From positions 186,001-250,000 of the forward strand of contig JAPLFR010000009.1 in the NCBI GenBank assembly GCA_026390575.1: a DNA stretch of 64,000 nt. Direction: 5' to 3'. Below the pieces are notes generated by a model. The model saw only the letters and a program-made list of their open reading frames with translations. It did not search any database and was not told the DNA's origin. Shown here piece by piece: positions 8,345-16,720 of this stretch (its first letter is position 1; each line of letters begins with the position of its first letter). Origin of the DNA: Ignavibacteriales bacterium (GTDB lineage: Bacteria > Bacteroidota > Ignavibacteria > UBA10030). A program made the position numbers and the translations under genes.

Positions 8345-9828
8345 TGAAACCTCAAATAAAATATATTCCTTTATCTTTCCTTACTTCAGAAACCGAAATA
8401 AAAAAACAGCTTAGGAATACAGTCGTATTTTCTCATTTACTTGACCAATATGAAACAACCACTCTTTCAAATTATCTTGTAAATTCGCAATATGGATATA
8501 CGGCTTCGGCTGCTGCAACTGGAGCTCATAAACTTGTAAGAATTACTGACATCAATGATGGTATGGTTGATTGGGCGAGTGTCCCATCTTGCGATTGTGA
8601 TTCGCATGAACAATATCTCTTGAAGGAAAATGATATTTTAATTGCACGCACAGGCGGAACAACAGGAATAACGTTCTTGGTTAAGAATCCACCAAACAAT
8701 GCAATATTTGCGAGCTACTTAATACGACTGCGAGTTAGCAATGATAATTCTGCAGAATTTATCTATGCCTATTTGAACTCATATATATTTTGGAGTCAAA
8801 TAACAAAACTAAAATCTGGTTCTGCACAGCCTAATGTCAATGCTGAAAAAATAAAGTTACTGGTTATCCCAAAGTGTGACAAGACAGTCCAAGGAAAGGT
8901 AATCCAATCTTTAAATAATTGTGCTGATGAGGAGGTTTATCGGAATCTTACAGATGGTATAGAACACATTGAAAATCAATTTGATAAAGTTCGGAGTTTG
9001 TCTAATGAAATCTCTCACCAACAATCTCTTCTCAAAAAATTACGGCAAGCGATATTGCAGGAGGCAGTGCAAGGAAAACTCGTACCGCAAGATCCAAACG
9101 ACGAACCTGCGAGCGAATTGCTCAATCGCATAAAATCCGAAAAAGAAAAACTCATTGCCGAAGGAAAGCTCCGAAAAGAAAAGCCTCTCCCACTAATAAA
9201 AGAAGAGGAAATACCTTTTGCACTTCCAAAGGGTTGGGTGTGGTGTAGGTTGGGGGATTGTTCAATCAATCGAGATGAAGATCGCATTCCAGTAGCACGT
9301 AATGACAGAGTAATGAAAGAGAAACTTTATGATTACTACGGTGCATCGGGTGTAATCGATAAAATAGATCATTATACACATGACGGAGAATTTTTATTAA
9401 TAGGTGAAGATGGTGCAAATCTTGTTGCAAGATCGACGTCAGTGGCTTTTATAGCAAAAGGGAAATTTTGGGTTAACAACCATGCCCATGTTTTGAAATT
9501 CATTGATCATAGTACACTCCAATACACAGAAATATTCGTTAATGCAATTGACTTGAAACCTTATATCACAGGCGGTTTTCAACCAAAATTAAGTCAAGCC
9601 AATCTAAATAATATTAATATAGCATTTCCACCGTTAGCAGCTCAAGAAAGAATTGTTCAAAAAGTTAATTTGCTTTTTAGTAATTGTGACCAACTCGAAA
9701 AACAAATCGAAGAGAATACGAAGCACTCAGAGATGTTATTGCAAGCGGTGTTAAAAGAGGCGTTTGAAACAAAAACTGTCTATAAAACTCCAGAACATGT
9801 CTATCGGATGGTAGCAGAAAAGAAATGA
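8344..9828 (+). CDS. hsdS: Type I restriction-modification specificity subunit
   Basis: The 494-residue HsdS carries two target-recognition domains, one at about 10-185 and one at about 290-440. They are separated by a helical spacer with the typical LRQAILQEAVQGKL motif and the 'LPKGWVWCRLGD' segment. A second spacer at the C-terminus carries 'PPLAAQERIVQKV' and a coiled coil. The two halves read different halves of a bipartite site, which cannot be predicted here. The start is GTG, overlapping the hsdM stop. The 3' end overlaps the next gene by 4 bases (ATGA), which ties the HipA-like kinase to this system. Confidence 0.93.
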   Translation: MKPQIKYIPLSFLTSETEIKKQLRNTVVFSHLLDQYETTTLSNYLVNSQYGYTASAAATGAHKLVRITDINDGMVDWASVPSCDCDSHEQYLLKENDILIARTGGTTGITFLVKNPPNNAIFASYLIRLRVSNDNSAEFIYAYLNSYIFWSQITKLKSGSAQPNVNAEKIKLLVIPKCDKTVQGKVIQSLNNCADEEVYRNLTDGIEHIENQFDKVRSLSNEISHQQSLLKKLRQAILQEAVQGKLVPQDPNDEPASELLNRIKSEKEKLIAEGKLRKEKPLPLIKEEEIPFALPKGWVWCRLGDCSINRDEDRIPVARNDRVMKEKLYDYYGASGVIDKIDHYTHDGEFLLIGEDGANLVARSTSVAFIAKGKFWVNNHAHVLKFIDHSTLQYTEIFVNAIDLKPYITGGFQPKLSQANLNNINIAFPPLAAQERIVQKVNLLFSNCDQLEKQIEENTKHSEMLLQAVLKEAFETKTVYKTPEHVYRMVAEKK

Positions 9829-10658
9829 ATCGATTAAACAGCATAGAAGCTGTTGAGAAAGTTTATGAGACAGGCTGCAGGCCGCTCCTTGTTCATGCTA
9901 GTGATCTGAATTTCTATGTGTGTAAATACCATATATTGGGCAAGTCAGCTGATAAACTGTTCAGAGAGTATGTTGCAGCATCATTTGCAAAAGAGTGGGG
10001 AATACGTGTCCCTGAATTTTCAGCAGTGACACTAAGAAAGGACCATCTTCCACCTGAACTTGGAATTCGTTCTATCAATCTCAAATACCCATGTTTCGGA
10101 TCGCTTTATAATCGTGAGTATAAGGAAATAGATCAATTTCTCTATGCAATGTCGAATTACGAAAAGAGAAAATTCGCAAATCCCAATGAGTTTCTTACAA
10201 TCGCTTTCTTTGATTTGTGGTTAAGCAATGAAGACCGTCATTCGGGAAACTTTAACTTATTCCTTTCTGTTGAAGATGATGGAACTCATTTAGTAGCATT
10301 TGATCATGAAAGCATATTCAATAATGGTAATCTCGAAAGAGGGCTAACAGTACTTACAGAGGAAGAAACGCTATTATCAAGCCCGCTTCTTTTACGGATT
10401 TTTAGCCGAAAAGAGCTTGCCGATCAAGACCGTGTTGCATTGCTGAAGAAGAAGTGGTACGTTTCAATAAACCAATGTAAAGAAGTTCTTGAAACCATTC
10501 TAGGGCAGACACCAAATGAATGGCATATCGATCTTGAGACTCAACTTTCCCTGATGAGAGAAAAATTATTTAGTGAACGATGGCTGGAAGAGTGCCATCA
10601 GAAATATTTAGAATTTATTCAATTTAATTTTAACAAAAGCCATGAAAACAATATATAG
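9825..10658 (+). CDS. HipA-like (HipA_2 type) kinase coupled to the hsd operon
   Basis: The 277-residue protein has a HipA-type kinase fold. 'RPLLVHASDLNFYVCKY' supplies the nucleotide-binding lysine (K34). 'LFREYVAASFAKEWGIRVPEF' resembles the HipA helix after it. 'DLWLSNEDRHSGNFNLFL' (130-147) gives the catalytic loop N-x-D-R-x(3)-N (D137, N142), and 'VAFDHESIF' (157-165) gives the metal-binding Asp (D160). It lacks the longer N-terminal domain of classical HipA, and no HipB-like antitoxin is adjacent. It overlaps hsdS by 4 bases and the next gene by 17, so it is translated with both. HipA kinases phosphorylate proteins such as GltX; the target here is unknown. A defence or toxin role is inferred from context. 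Confidence 0.78.
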   Translation: MNRLNSIEAVEKVYETGCRPLLVHASDLNFYVCKYHILGKSADKLFREYVAASFAKEWGIRVPEFSAVTLRKDHLPPELGIRSINLKYPCFGSLYNREYKEIDQFLYAMSNYEKRKFANPNEFLTIAFFDLWLSNEDRHSGNFNLFLSVEDDGTHLVAFDHESIFNNGNLERGLTVLTEEETLLSSPLLLRIFSRKELADQDRVALLKKKWYVSINQCKEVLETILGQTPNEWHIDLETQLSLMREKLFSERWLEECHQKYLEFIQFNFNKSHENNI

Positions 10659-11514
10659 CATACTCTCAGCCCAGATTAGACCTGAAGTTCAGGAAAAAAT
10701 AACCTTAGGGCTTTTACTCGCAAGTGAAGGAAAAGTGTTTTTTAACTACTCTCACGGCAAGTTGAAAGCTTTGAAACAACTTCTAAGCGATAATAGCTAT
10801 TCCATTCTCCGAAGCACTTTGAAGAATATAGAACAAAATGCAATGATGGAAAGTGAGCAATCGGGAAGGTCGGAAGGACAACCAGTATTTGCTTCGGACA
10901 TGATGCATAAGTTATTCTCAGAAGAATATATCAATTATCTAAGCAAGTATAATAATAATGTAATATCCTTTTCTGCTCCGAAACCGATACTTGTTCAAGC
11001 AACGCAGGAGATATTCCAGAAATTATATCAGCAATTTATTGATGATACAATATCGATCGTAGAAGGTGTGCCGCGGATAAACAGTTTTAATACATATAAG
11101 ACAATACATGTATCCCAGTTGGAAAGACACTTCAATATTGACCGAGAATTGTCGGCTCCAGAAATTCCATATCTTATTGCGCCGGTTAAACTAGATTTGA
11201 TTGGCAGAAATGAATATCCTGTATTTGCCAGGGAAATCGATCTAGATCAAAGAGTGAACATAATCGAATATGATTTGGCTCAGTTGTTTTTATTACGTTC
11301 TGCATTTGAAGGGCAGCGTCAAAATTCCTTCGGATATGTCGTCGCAAATGAACCTGAAGGAAAAAATACAAAAAACTTTCAGATCTGGAAGCAACTAAGA
11401 GAAAACTTTCCTTTTGAGTATGTCGATACGTCGGAATGTGGAAGAATTCTTGAGTATGCAGAAAAACACGGCGTCAAACCATTGATTCAGCAAAATAAAG
11501 AGACTGCCTTTTAA
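10642..11514 (+). CDS. DUF3037-like protein, partner of the HipA-like kinase
   Basis: The 290-residue protein starts 'YSILSAQIRPEVQEKITLGLLLASEGKVFFNYSHGKLKALKQL' (5-47). This fits the start of DUF3037 proteins, which read roughly Y-x-I-x-x-x-P-x-x-x-E-x-(V/I)-x-(I/L)-G, then F, then S-x-x-K-(L/I). DUF3037 genes are often found next to HipA-like kinases, which supports the assignment. The C-terminal half (about 150-280) has no recognisable motif. There is no signal peptide or membrane segment. The gene overlaps the kinase by 17 bases and ends the operon about 100 bases before a strong terminator. It might be an antitoxin, substrate or adaptor of the kinase, but nothing in the sequence decides this. 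Confidence 0.6.
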   Translation: MKTIYSILSAQIRPEVQEKITLGLLLASEGKVFFNYSHGKLKALKQLLSDNSYSILRSTLKNIEQNAMMESEQSGRSEGQPVFASDMMHKLFSEEYINYLSKYNNNVISFSAPKPILVQATQEIFQKLYQQFIDDTISIVEGVPRINSFNTYKTIHVSQLERHFNIDRELSAPEIPYLIAPVKLDLIGRNEYPVFAREIDLDQRVNIIEYDLAQLFLLRSAFEGQRQNSFGYVVANEPEGKNTKNFQIWKQLRENFPFEYVDTSECGRILEYAEKHGVKPLIQQNKETAF

Positions 11515-11613
11515 TCTTTATTTACCTCAATATTCAAAAACCATTGCGTCCGTAGTTGTTCCCTCACCTTGTCTTTCCTGCCAAAAAGCCGTACCTTACT
11601 AAATATGGCATTT

Positions 11614-11644
11614 CTTGATCTGGCGACAGGTCAAGTTTTTTTTT
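11614..11644 (+). terminator. Rho-independent terminator of the hsd-hipA operon
   Basis: Arms CTTGATCT (11614-11621) and AGGTCAAG (11628-11635), a GGCGAC loop and a run of nine T. It separates the restriction operon from tilS. A perfect TATAAT at 11644-11649 directly follows and may be the -10 box for tilS, although its -35 is poor. Confidence 0.85.
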
Positions 11645-11686
11645 ATAATAGTGGACAGAACAAAGACGCATCTGTCTTTTGCATGT

Positions 11687-13075
11687 ATGCATTCTCTCGA
11701 AGTAAAACTTGAAAAATACAATCAGCGTCATCGGTTAATAGCACCGGTGCAATCCGTTCTTCTTGCGGTAAGCGGCGGCGTGGATTCAATGGTTATGCTT
11801 CATCTGTTCTCAAGAGTTCGTGAACGACTGAAACTGAAGCTTTCGGTTATTCACGTCAATCACCAATTGCGCGGTGAAGAATCGATGGGGGATGAAAAAT
11901 TCGTCATGGAGATGTCGAATTTTTATCACATTCCATTCTCTTGTGAGCGAATCGATGTGATGTCGTATGCTCATGAGCTTGGACTTTCAAAACAACTTGC
12001 TGCCCGCTGTCTTCGTTATGAATGCTTCGAACGTATCCGCGTCCAAGCAGGCACAGATACGGTTGCCACAGCACACCACGCGGATGATAATGCAGAAACA
12101 GTGCTTCTCAACATAATGCGAGGAACCGGCATTCACGGTTTGGCGGGAATCCCACCGAAACGCGAGACAGGTTGTATTATTCGTCCGTTACTTTTTGCAA
12201 CACGAAAAGAGATTGAAACGTATGCGGTAGAGCAGGGCATCACGTACCGAAATGATTCGTCAAATCGTTCGCTTGCATATCGAAGGAACGAACTGCGGCA
12301 CAACATTCTTCCAATACTGCAGAAGAGTCATCCCAAGATCGTCAAGACCTTAAATCAAATTGCCGGCACGATGTTGGACGTAAACGAAAAAATGCGAAGA
12401 ATTGTTGATGAAACAATGCGTGCTCTCATCCAAAAAGATCCACAGGGGCGCTTAACGTTACATGTGGAAAAACTGAAGTTGGAACCGGATTTTCTGTGGG
12501 ATGAAATTTTTGTTGAAGTCCTTCATCGGTTGGGTATTGAACCGACAGAAAAGAAAGTGAGTGCGCTTCACCGGCTTTGCACTCAACCAACAGGACGCAG
12601 TGTAGAATTAGGCAGCAGATTTGCATCATACCATGATCGCGAGTATGTTGTTTTCAAAATCACAGACGACGAACAATTGAAGAGCAGAAAAGTTGAATTT
12701 GGCAAAAGCTACGACTACAAAAATTGTCTTATTTCGATCAGTACACCGGAACGCGTGCCATCCGCCTTTGCCGGAACGCATGAAGTTGAATACATCGATG
12801 CCGAGCGATTAGGCCAACAACTTGTTTTGCGCACTTGGCAGAGCGGTGATTGGTTTATTCCGCTTGGCATGAAAACGAAAAAAAAGTTGAGCGATTTCTT
12901 TACAGATCAAAAAGTACCGCGGTATCAAAAATCTTCCATTCCTGTTCTAGAATCTGACGGCACTATCGTGTGGATTTGCGGCAAACGGTTAGACGATCGA
13001 TTCAAATTGACCGATCGGACACACACAGCAATTCGGCTTACCTGTCAACCATCAACAAGAGCTCACCATGTCTGA
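11687..13075 (+). CDS. tilS: tRNA(Ile)-lysidine synthase
   Basis: TilS attaches lysine to C34 of tRNA-Ile(CAU), changing its codon reading from AUG to AUA. The PP-loop ATP-pyrophosphatase motif SGGVDS lies at 29-34, followed by 'HVNHQLRGEES', the 'TAHHADDNAETVLLNIMRGTG' segment and the 'YRRNELRHNILP' motif. The TilS C-terminal substrate-binding domain is present ('WQSGDWFIPLGMK...KKLSDFFTDQKVP'). ATG 11687 is chosen because an upstream in-frame TTG (11615) lies inside the preceding terminator stem. The gene overlaps hpt by 8 bases, the usual tilS-hpt-ftsH order. Confidence 0.95.
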   Translation: MHSLEVKLEKYNQRHRLIAPVQSVLLAVSGGVDSMVMLHLFSRVRERLKLKLSVIHVNHQLRGEESMGDEKFVMEMSNFYHIPFSCERIDVMSYAHELGLSKQLAARCLRYECFERIRVQAGTDTVATAHHADDNAETVLLNIMRGTGIHGLAGIPPKRETGCIIRPLLFATRKEIETYAVEQGITYRNDSSNRSLAYRRNELRHNILPILQKSHPKIVKTLNQIAGTMLDVNEKMRRIVDETMRALIQKDPQGRLTLHVEKLKLEPDFLWDEIFVEVLHRLGIEPTEKKVSALHRLCTQPTGRSVELGSRFASYHDREYVVFKITDDEQLKSRKVEFGKSYDYKNCLISISTPERVPSAFAGTHEVEYIDAERLGQQLVLRTWQSGDWFIPLGMKTKKKLSDFFTDQKVPRYQKSSIPVLESDGTIVWICGKRLDDRFKLTDRTHTAIRLTCQPSTRAHHV

Positions 13076-13631
13076 ATTCATAAAAATCAATGGCGATACA
13101 TTTGAACCTTTCATTACGGAAGAGCAAATCCGTAACCGCATTCAAGAACTCGCTGCGCGCATCAATACCGACTATGCGGGAAAGACGCCAATATTTATTG
13201 GTGTCTTAAACGGTTCGTTCATTTTCCTTGCCGATCTCATTCGCGAGATTACTGTCGATTGCGAGATGGATTTCTTCAAGCTCTCGAGCTATGGCGATGC
13301 TAAAATTTCCTCCGGACAAGTAAAGCTATTGAAGAACCTCAATTGTGAGGTGGCGGGGCGTGATATCATTGTTGTAGAAGATATTGTTGACTCTGGCCTC
13401 TCTATTGCCTTCATTAAAAATATCATTGAAAAAGAAAATCCAAAGTCACTGAAGCTCGTCTCTCTCTTGTTAAAAAAAAGCGTGGCGAAAATTGACTTTC
13501 CGGTTGATTATGTTGGATTCGAAATTCCGCCGGATTTCGTCATTGGCTATGGCTTGGACTACGCGCAAAAAGTTCGTAACTTGAAATCAATTTATCGGCT
13601 TAATCCGCAAGGAACTATCAAGCCAGAGTAA
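13068..13631 (+). CDS. hpt: Hypoxanthine phosphoribosyltransferase
   Basis: The 187-residue purine-salvage enzyme converts hypoxanthine or guanine plus PRPP to IMP or GMP. The PRPP-binding loop reads [11 protein letters not shown] (about 103-113). '[16 protein letters not shown]' is the N-terminal loop and '[26 protein letters not shown]' the C-terminal base-binding and flap region. Length is typical. It is coupled to tilS by an 8-base overlap and is followed closely by ftsH. Confidence 0.95.
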   Translation: MSEFIKINGDTFEPFITEEQIRNRIQELAARINTDYAGKTPIFIGVLNGSFIFLADLIREITVDCEMDFFKLSSYGDAKISSGQVKLLKNLNCEVAGRDIIVVEDIVDSGLSIAFIKNIIEKENPKSLKLVSLLLKKSVAKIDFPVDYVGFEIPPDFVIGYGLDYAQKVRNLKSIYRLNPQGTIKPE

Positions 13632-13657
13632 GTGTGTGCCCGACCATGGAGTTTGAA

Positions 13658-15778
13658 ATGAGTACCGATATGCAGGATGATAACAAAGAAAAAAAGAACC
13701 AGAACGCACCTCAGAAAAAACGTTCGGCACCTCCCTTTTTCCCAAAACGGCCGATGAAACAGCCGCGAGAAGAGGAATCGCCGTGGGGAAAATTTGGAAA
13801 AGTTATATTGAGCTGGATTGCCATTATTCTTGCAGTATTTCTTTTCATGTGGATGTTCCGTACGAATGAGGAAACGGAATATGAAGTCAACTTTACGACC
13901 TTCCAGCAATTACTGAACGATCAAAAGTTCAGTGATGCATCAGTGAAGATAAGCGGGTATGCCATTTTCGATTTTCATGGGAAACTGAAAGACCCGATGG
14001 ATATTCAAACAGCCAGCGGTAAGACTGCACGCAACGCAACGCGAATTACACTGACGCTTCCCTATACGAATCTTGACGATGCACTTGTGACATCGTGGAT
14101 GACAAAAGGTCTGAAGTTTCGAGTTGAAAAGGAAGACAATACGTGGATGAATGTCGCAGTCAGTATTTTGCCTTGGATTTTGCTCATTGGAATTTGGCTG
14201 TTCATTTTCCGGCGAATGCAAGGCAGTGCAGGCGGAGCAGGAGGAACGAAAGGATTGTTCTCGTTCGGTAAGAGCCGCGCAAAACTGTTAACAGAAGGAT
14301 TGATGCAGGTAACGTTTGCCGACGTTGCAGGTGCGGACGAAGCTAAGGTAGAATTGCAGGAGATTATTGAGTTTCTGCGTGAGCCGGCGAAGTTTCAGCG
14401 GCTCGGTGGGAAAATCCCTAAGGGTGTATTGTTACTTGGTCCTCCGGGTACCGGCAAAACATTGCTTGCACGCGCGGTCGCGGGAGAAGCAGGCGTGCCG
14501 TTCTTCTCTATCAGCGGTGCGGACTTTGTGGAAATGTTCGTGGGAGTAGGTGCAAGCCGCGTGCGAGATTTATTTGAGCAAGGAAAAAGAAGTGCTCCTT
14601 GCATCATTTTCATCGATGAGATCGATGCTGTTGGCAGGCATCGCGGTGCCGGAATCGGCGGGGGACATGACGAGCGTGAACAGACGCTGAACCAGTTACT
14701 GGTAGAGATGGATGGCTTTGAGCAAAACACTGGTGTTATTATTATTGCTGCGACAAACCGCCCGGATGTTCTCGATCCCGCGTTGCTGCGACCAGGACGA
14801 TTTGATCGGCAGATAGTTGTGGATCGGCCGGATGTGAAAGGACGCGAGGGGATTTTCCGAGTACATACGAAAAATATTCCGTTGTATGAGGATGTGCGAT
14901 TAGATGTTCTTGCAAAAGGAACACCGGGGTTATCAGGTGCCGATATCGCTAATCTTGTGAACGAAGCCGCATTGCTTGCTGCACGGCAGAATAGTAAAGC
15001 TGTGGCAATGCATCACTTTGAAGAAGCGAAAGATAAAGTGATGATGGGAACGGAACGGAAGAGCATGCTTATTTCCGACAAAGAAAAGAAAGTAACTTCG
15101 TATCACGAATCAGGTCATGTGTTGGTAGCCCGGTGCCTGCCTGAAGCTGATCCAGTCCACAAGGTGACGATTATTCCGCGCGGGCGCGCACTTGGTGTGA
15201 CAACGTACTTGCCAATTGACGAGAAACATACATACTCACGCGAATATCTTGAGGCAATGATCACGTATGCCCTTGGTGGACGCGCTGCAGAAAAGTTAGT
15301 CTTCAATCAATTTACCACAGGCGCCGGCAACGATATTGAACGCGCTACCGAACTTGCCCGTAAAATGGTGTGCGAATGGGGCATGAGTGATAAACTTGGC
15401 CCGTTGGCGTACGGTGCAAAAGAAGAAGAACTCTTTTTAGGACGTGAGGTTACTAAGACTCGCGCCTTCAGTGAAAACACTGCAATCGCTATCGATGCTG
15501 AAGTGCGATTAATTGTCATGCGAGCAATGAAACGTGCGGATAAAATCCTTAAGGAAAACGCAAAAATTCTTCATCGCCTGGCAAATGCATTGCTTGAGCG
15601 CGAAATCCTCGATTCAGAAGAAATAGATAAAATTATTCGCGGGGAAGAATTGCCGCCGGTTGACAAACATGTGAATGGAGCACAATCTGCTCAAACGGAA
15701 TTACCGGAAGTGAAACCGTTACCAGCAAAGGTGAGTGTGCTGGCACCACCGGCAATAAGCGAAGAGAAAAAATCATAG
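13658..15778 (+). CDS. ftsH: ATP-dependent zinc metalloprotease FtsH
   Basis: FtsH is the membrane-anchored hexameric protease that degrades damaged membrane proteins and regulatory proteins. Two membrane helices (about 50-67 and 169-185) flank a periplasmic domain. The AAA module has Walker A GPPGTGKT (261-268), Walker [10 protein letters not shown] and the second region of homology with arginine fingers ([19 protein letters not shown]). The zinc-binding HESGH motif is at 483-487. The N-terminal 45 residues are Lys/Pro-rich and longer than in E. coli. ATG 13658 has GGAG six bases upstream; in-frame ATG 13646 and GTG 13634 are less likely. The stop overlaps the next gene's GTG by one base. 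Confidence 0.95.
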   Translation: MSTDMQDDNKEKKNQNAPQKKRSAPPFFPKRPMKQPREEESPWGKFGKVILSWIAIILAVFLFMWMFRTNEETEYEVNFTTFQQLLNDQKFSDASVKISGYAIFDFHGKLKDPMDIQTASGKTARNATRITLTLPYTNLDDALVTSWMTKGLKFRVEKEDNTWMNVAVSILPWILLIGIWLFIFRRMQGSAGGAGGTKGLFSFGKSRAKLLTEGLMQVTFADVAGADEAKVELQEIIEFLREPAKFQRLGGKIPKGVLLLGPPGTGKTLLARAVAGEAGVPFFSISGADFVEMFVGVGASRVRDLFEQGKRSAPCIIFIDEIDAVGRHRGAGIGGGHDEREQTLNQLLVEMDGFEQNTGVIIIAATNRPDVLDPALLRPGRFDRQIVVDRPDVKGREGIFRVHTKNIPLYEDVRLDVLAKGTPGLSGADIANLVNEAALLAARQNSKAVAMHHFEEAKDKVMMGTERKSMLISDKEKKVTSYHESGHVLVARCLPEADPVHKVTIIPRGRALGVTTYLPIDEKHTYSREYLEAMITYALGGRAAEKLVFNQFTTGAGNDIERATELARKMVCEWGMSDKLGPLAYGAKEEELFLGREVTKTRAFSENTAIAIDAEVRLIVMRAMKRADKILKENAKILHRLANALLEREILDSEEIDKIIRGEELPPVDKHVNGAQSAQTELPEVKPLPAKVSVLAPPAISEEKKS

Positions 15779-16482
15779 TGCCTGACGCCGATGAGGAGAA
15801 ATGGAGTGTGCGCGGTAGCGAGTTAAGGCATCTCGATCATACCGCAACCATCGATTACAAACATGAGTTGGTAAGGAAGGCAATTCATCTTTTTTCTCTT
15901 TCAATCCCTACTATTTATTTTTTTATCTCTAAGCAAATGGCACTTTACCTTCTTGTGCCAATTACAACGGTGTGCATCGTTATTGACGTAGCACGGCACT
16001 ATATTCCAAGTGTTGCACGATGGTTTTACAAATGGTTTGGCTGGCTTCTGCGGCGGCACGAAACCGACGTCAACAAAAAAAGATTAAGCGGTGCGTCGAA
16101 TGTGCTTATTTCAGCGTTGTTATGCGTACTCTTGTTTCCCAAAGTCATAGCACTTAACGCTTTTACTATTCTTATAATCTCGGATACTACTTCTGCCCTT
16201 ATCGGCAGACGATTCGGCAGACATCGTTTTTTTGCTAAAAGTCTTGAAGGATCGTTGGCATTCTTTATCTCTGCTCTCCTCGTGATTCTCATTGCACCAA
16301 AGATTGACCAGCTTCCCATGGAATACTTCATCGGCTTCATAGCAGCAGCAATCGGTACTGTCGTCGAGGCACTTTCTGTTAAAATTGACGACAACATTTC
16401 AATTCCTCTCTCCGTTGGTTTCTCCCTCTGGCTACTTTATGCATGGCTTCTTCCAGGAATAAATCTTCTACGGTTAGTATAA
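15778..16482 (+). CDS. Dolichol/polyprenol/diacylglycerol-kinase-like membrane protein
   Basis: The 234-residue protein has about six membrane helices. The most telling part is 'LIISDTTSALIGRRFGRHRFFAKSLEGSLAFF' (about 137-168). It matches the conserved SDT-x-A-x-(V/I)-GR-x-x-G, then KS-x-EGS pattern of the CTP-dependent SEC59/VTE5/DGK1 family and related cytidylyltransferases. Members phosphorylate dolichol, phytol or diacylglycerol using CTP. The substrate here is not known; undecaprenol or another isoprenoid alcohol is plausible. The GTG start overlaps the ftsH stop, so it is probably co-transcribed with tilS-hpt-ftsH. Confidence 0.75.
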   Translation: MPDADEEKWSVRGSELRHLDHTATIDYKHELVRKAIHLFSLSIPTIYFFISKQMALYLLVPITTVCIVIDVARHYIPSVARWFYKWFGWLLRRHETDVNKKRLSGASNVLISALLCVLLFPKVIALNAFTILIISDTTSALIGRRFGRHRFFAKSLEGSLAFFISALLVILIAPKIDQLPMEYFIGFIAAAIGTVVEALSVKIDDNISIPLSVGFSLWLLYAWLLPGINLLRLV

Positions 16483-16650
16483 ATCGTTTTAAGACGCGTT
16501 ATACGAGTGCTATTTCCTGCGTTTATAATAGGTTTTCTCGTGTACCGTCGGATGGAGAACTCTTGGCAAATTCAGCAAGTCCAGTGAGCCCTATTTCTGA
16601 ATTGTATAACCGTAACAATTTGTAACGTTGTATTGAACATGAAAGGAGGA

Positions 16651-16699
16651 GCCTTTCCATGGATCAAGATTATTCTTGAGGAGGCTTCCATGGAAAGGC
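16651..16699. repeat. Long inverted repeat between convergent genes
   Basis: Arms GCCTTTCCATGGA (16651-16663) and TCCATGGAAAGGC (16687-16699) are perfect 13-base inverted copies. Inside them TCAAGA (16664-16669) pairs with TCTTGA (16674-16679) around TTAT. No T run follows on either strand, so a classic terminator is doubtful. It sits between convergent genes and could block read-through or be a processed or mobile palindrome. The rest of 16483-16720 shows nothing else. Confidence 0.7.
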
Positions 16700-16720
16700 T
16701 TGAGAGGAAGACATATATTA

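Noticed and set aside
11615-11686. TTG-start extension of tilS
   Set aside because: It lies inside a strong rho-independent terminator, and the family N-terminus begins at ATG 11687.
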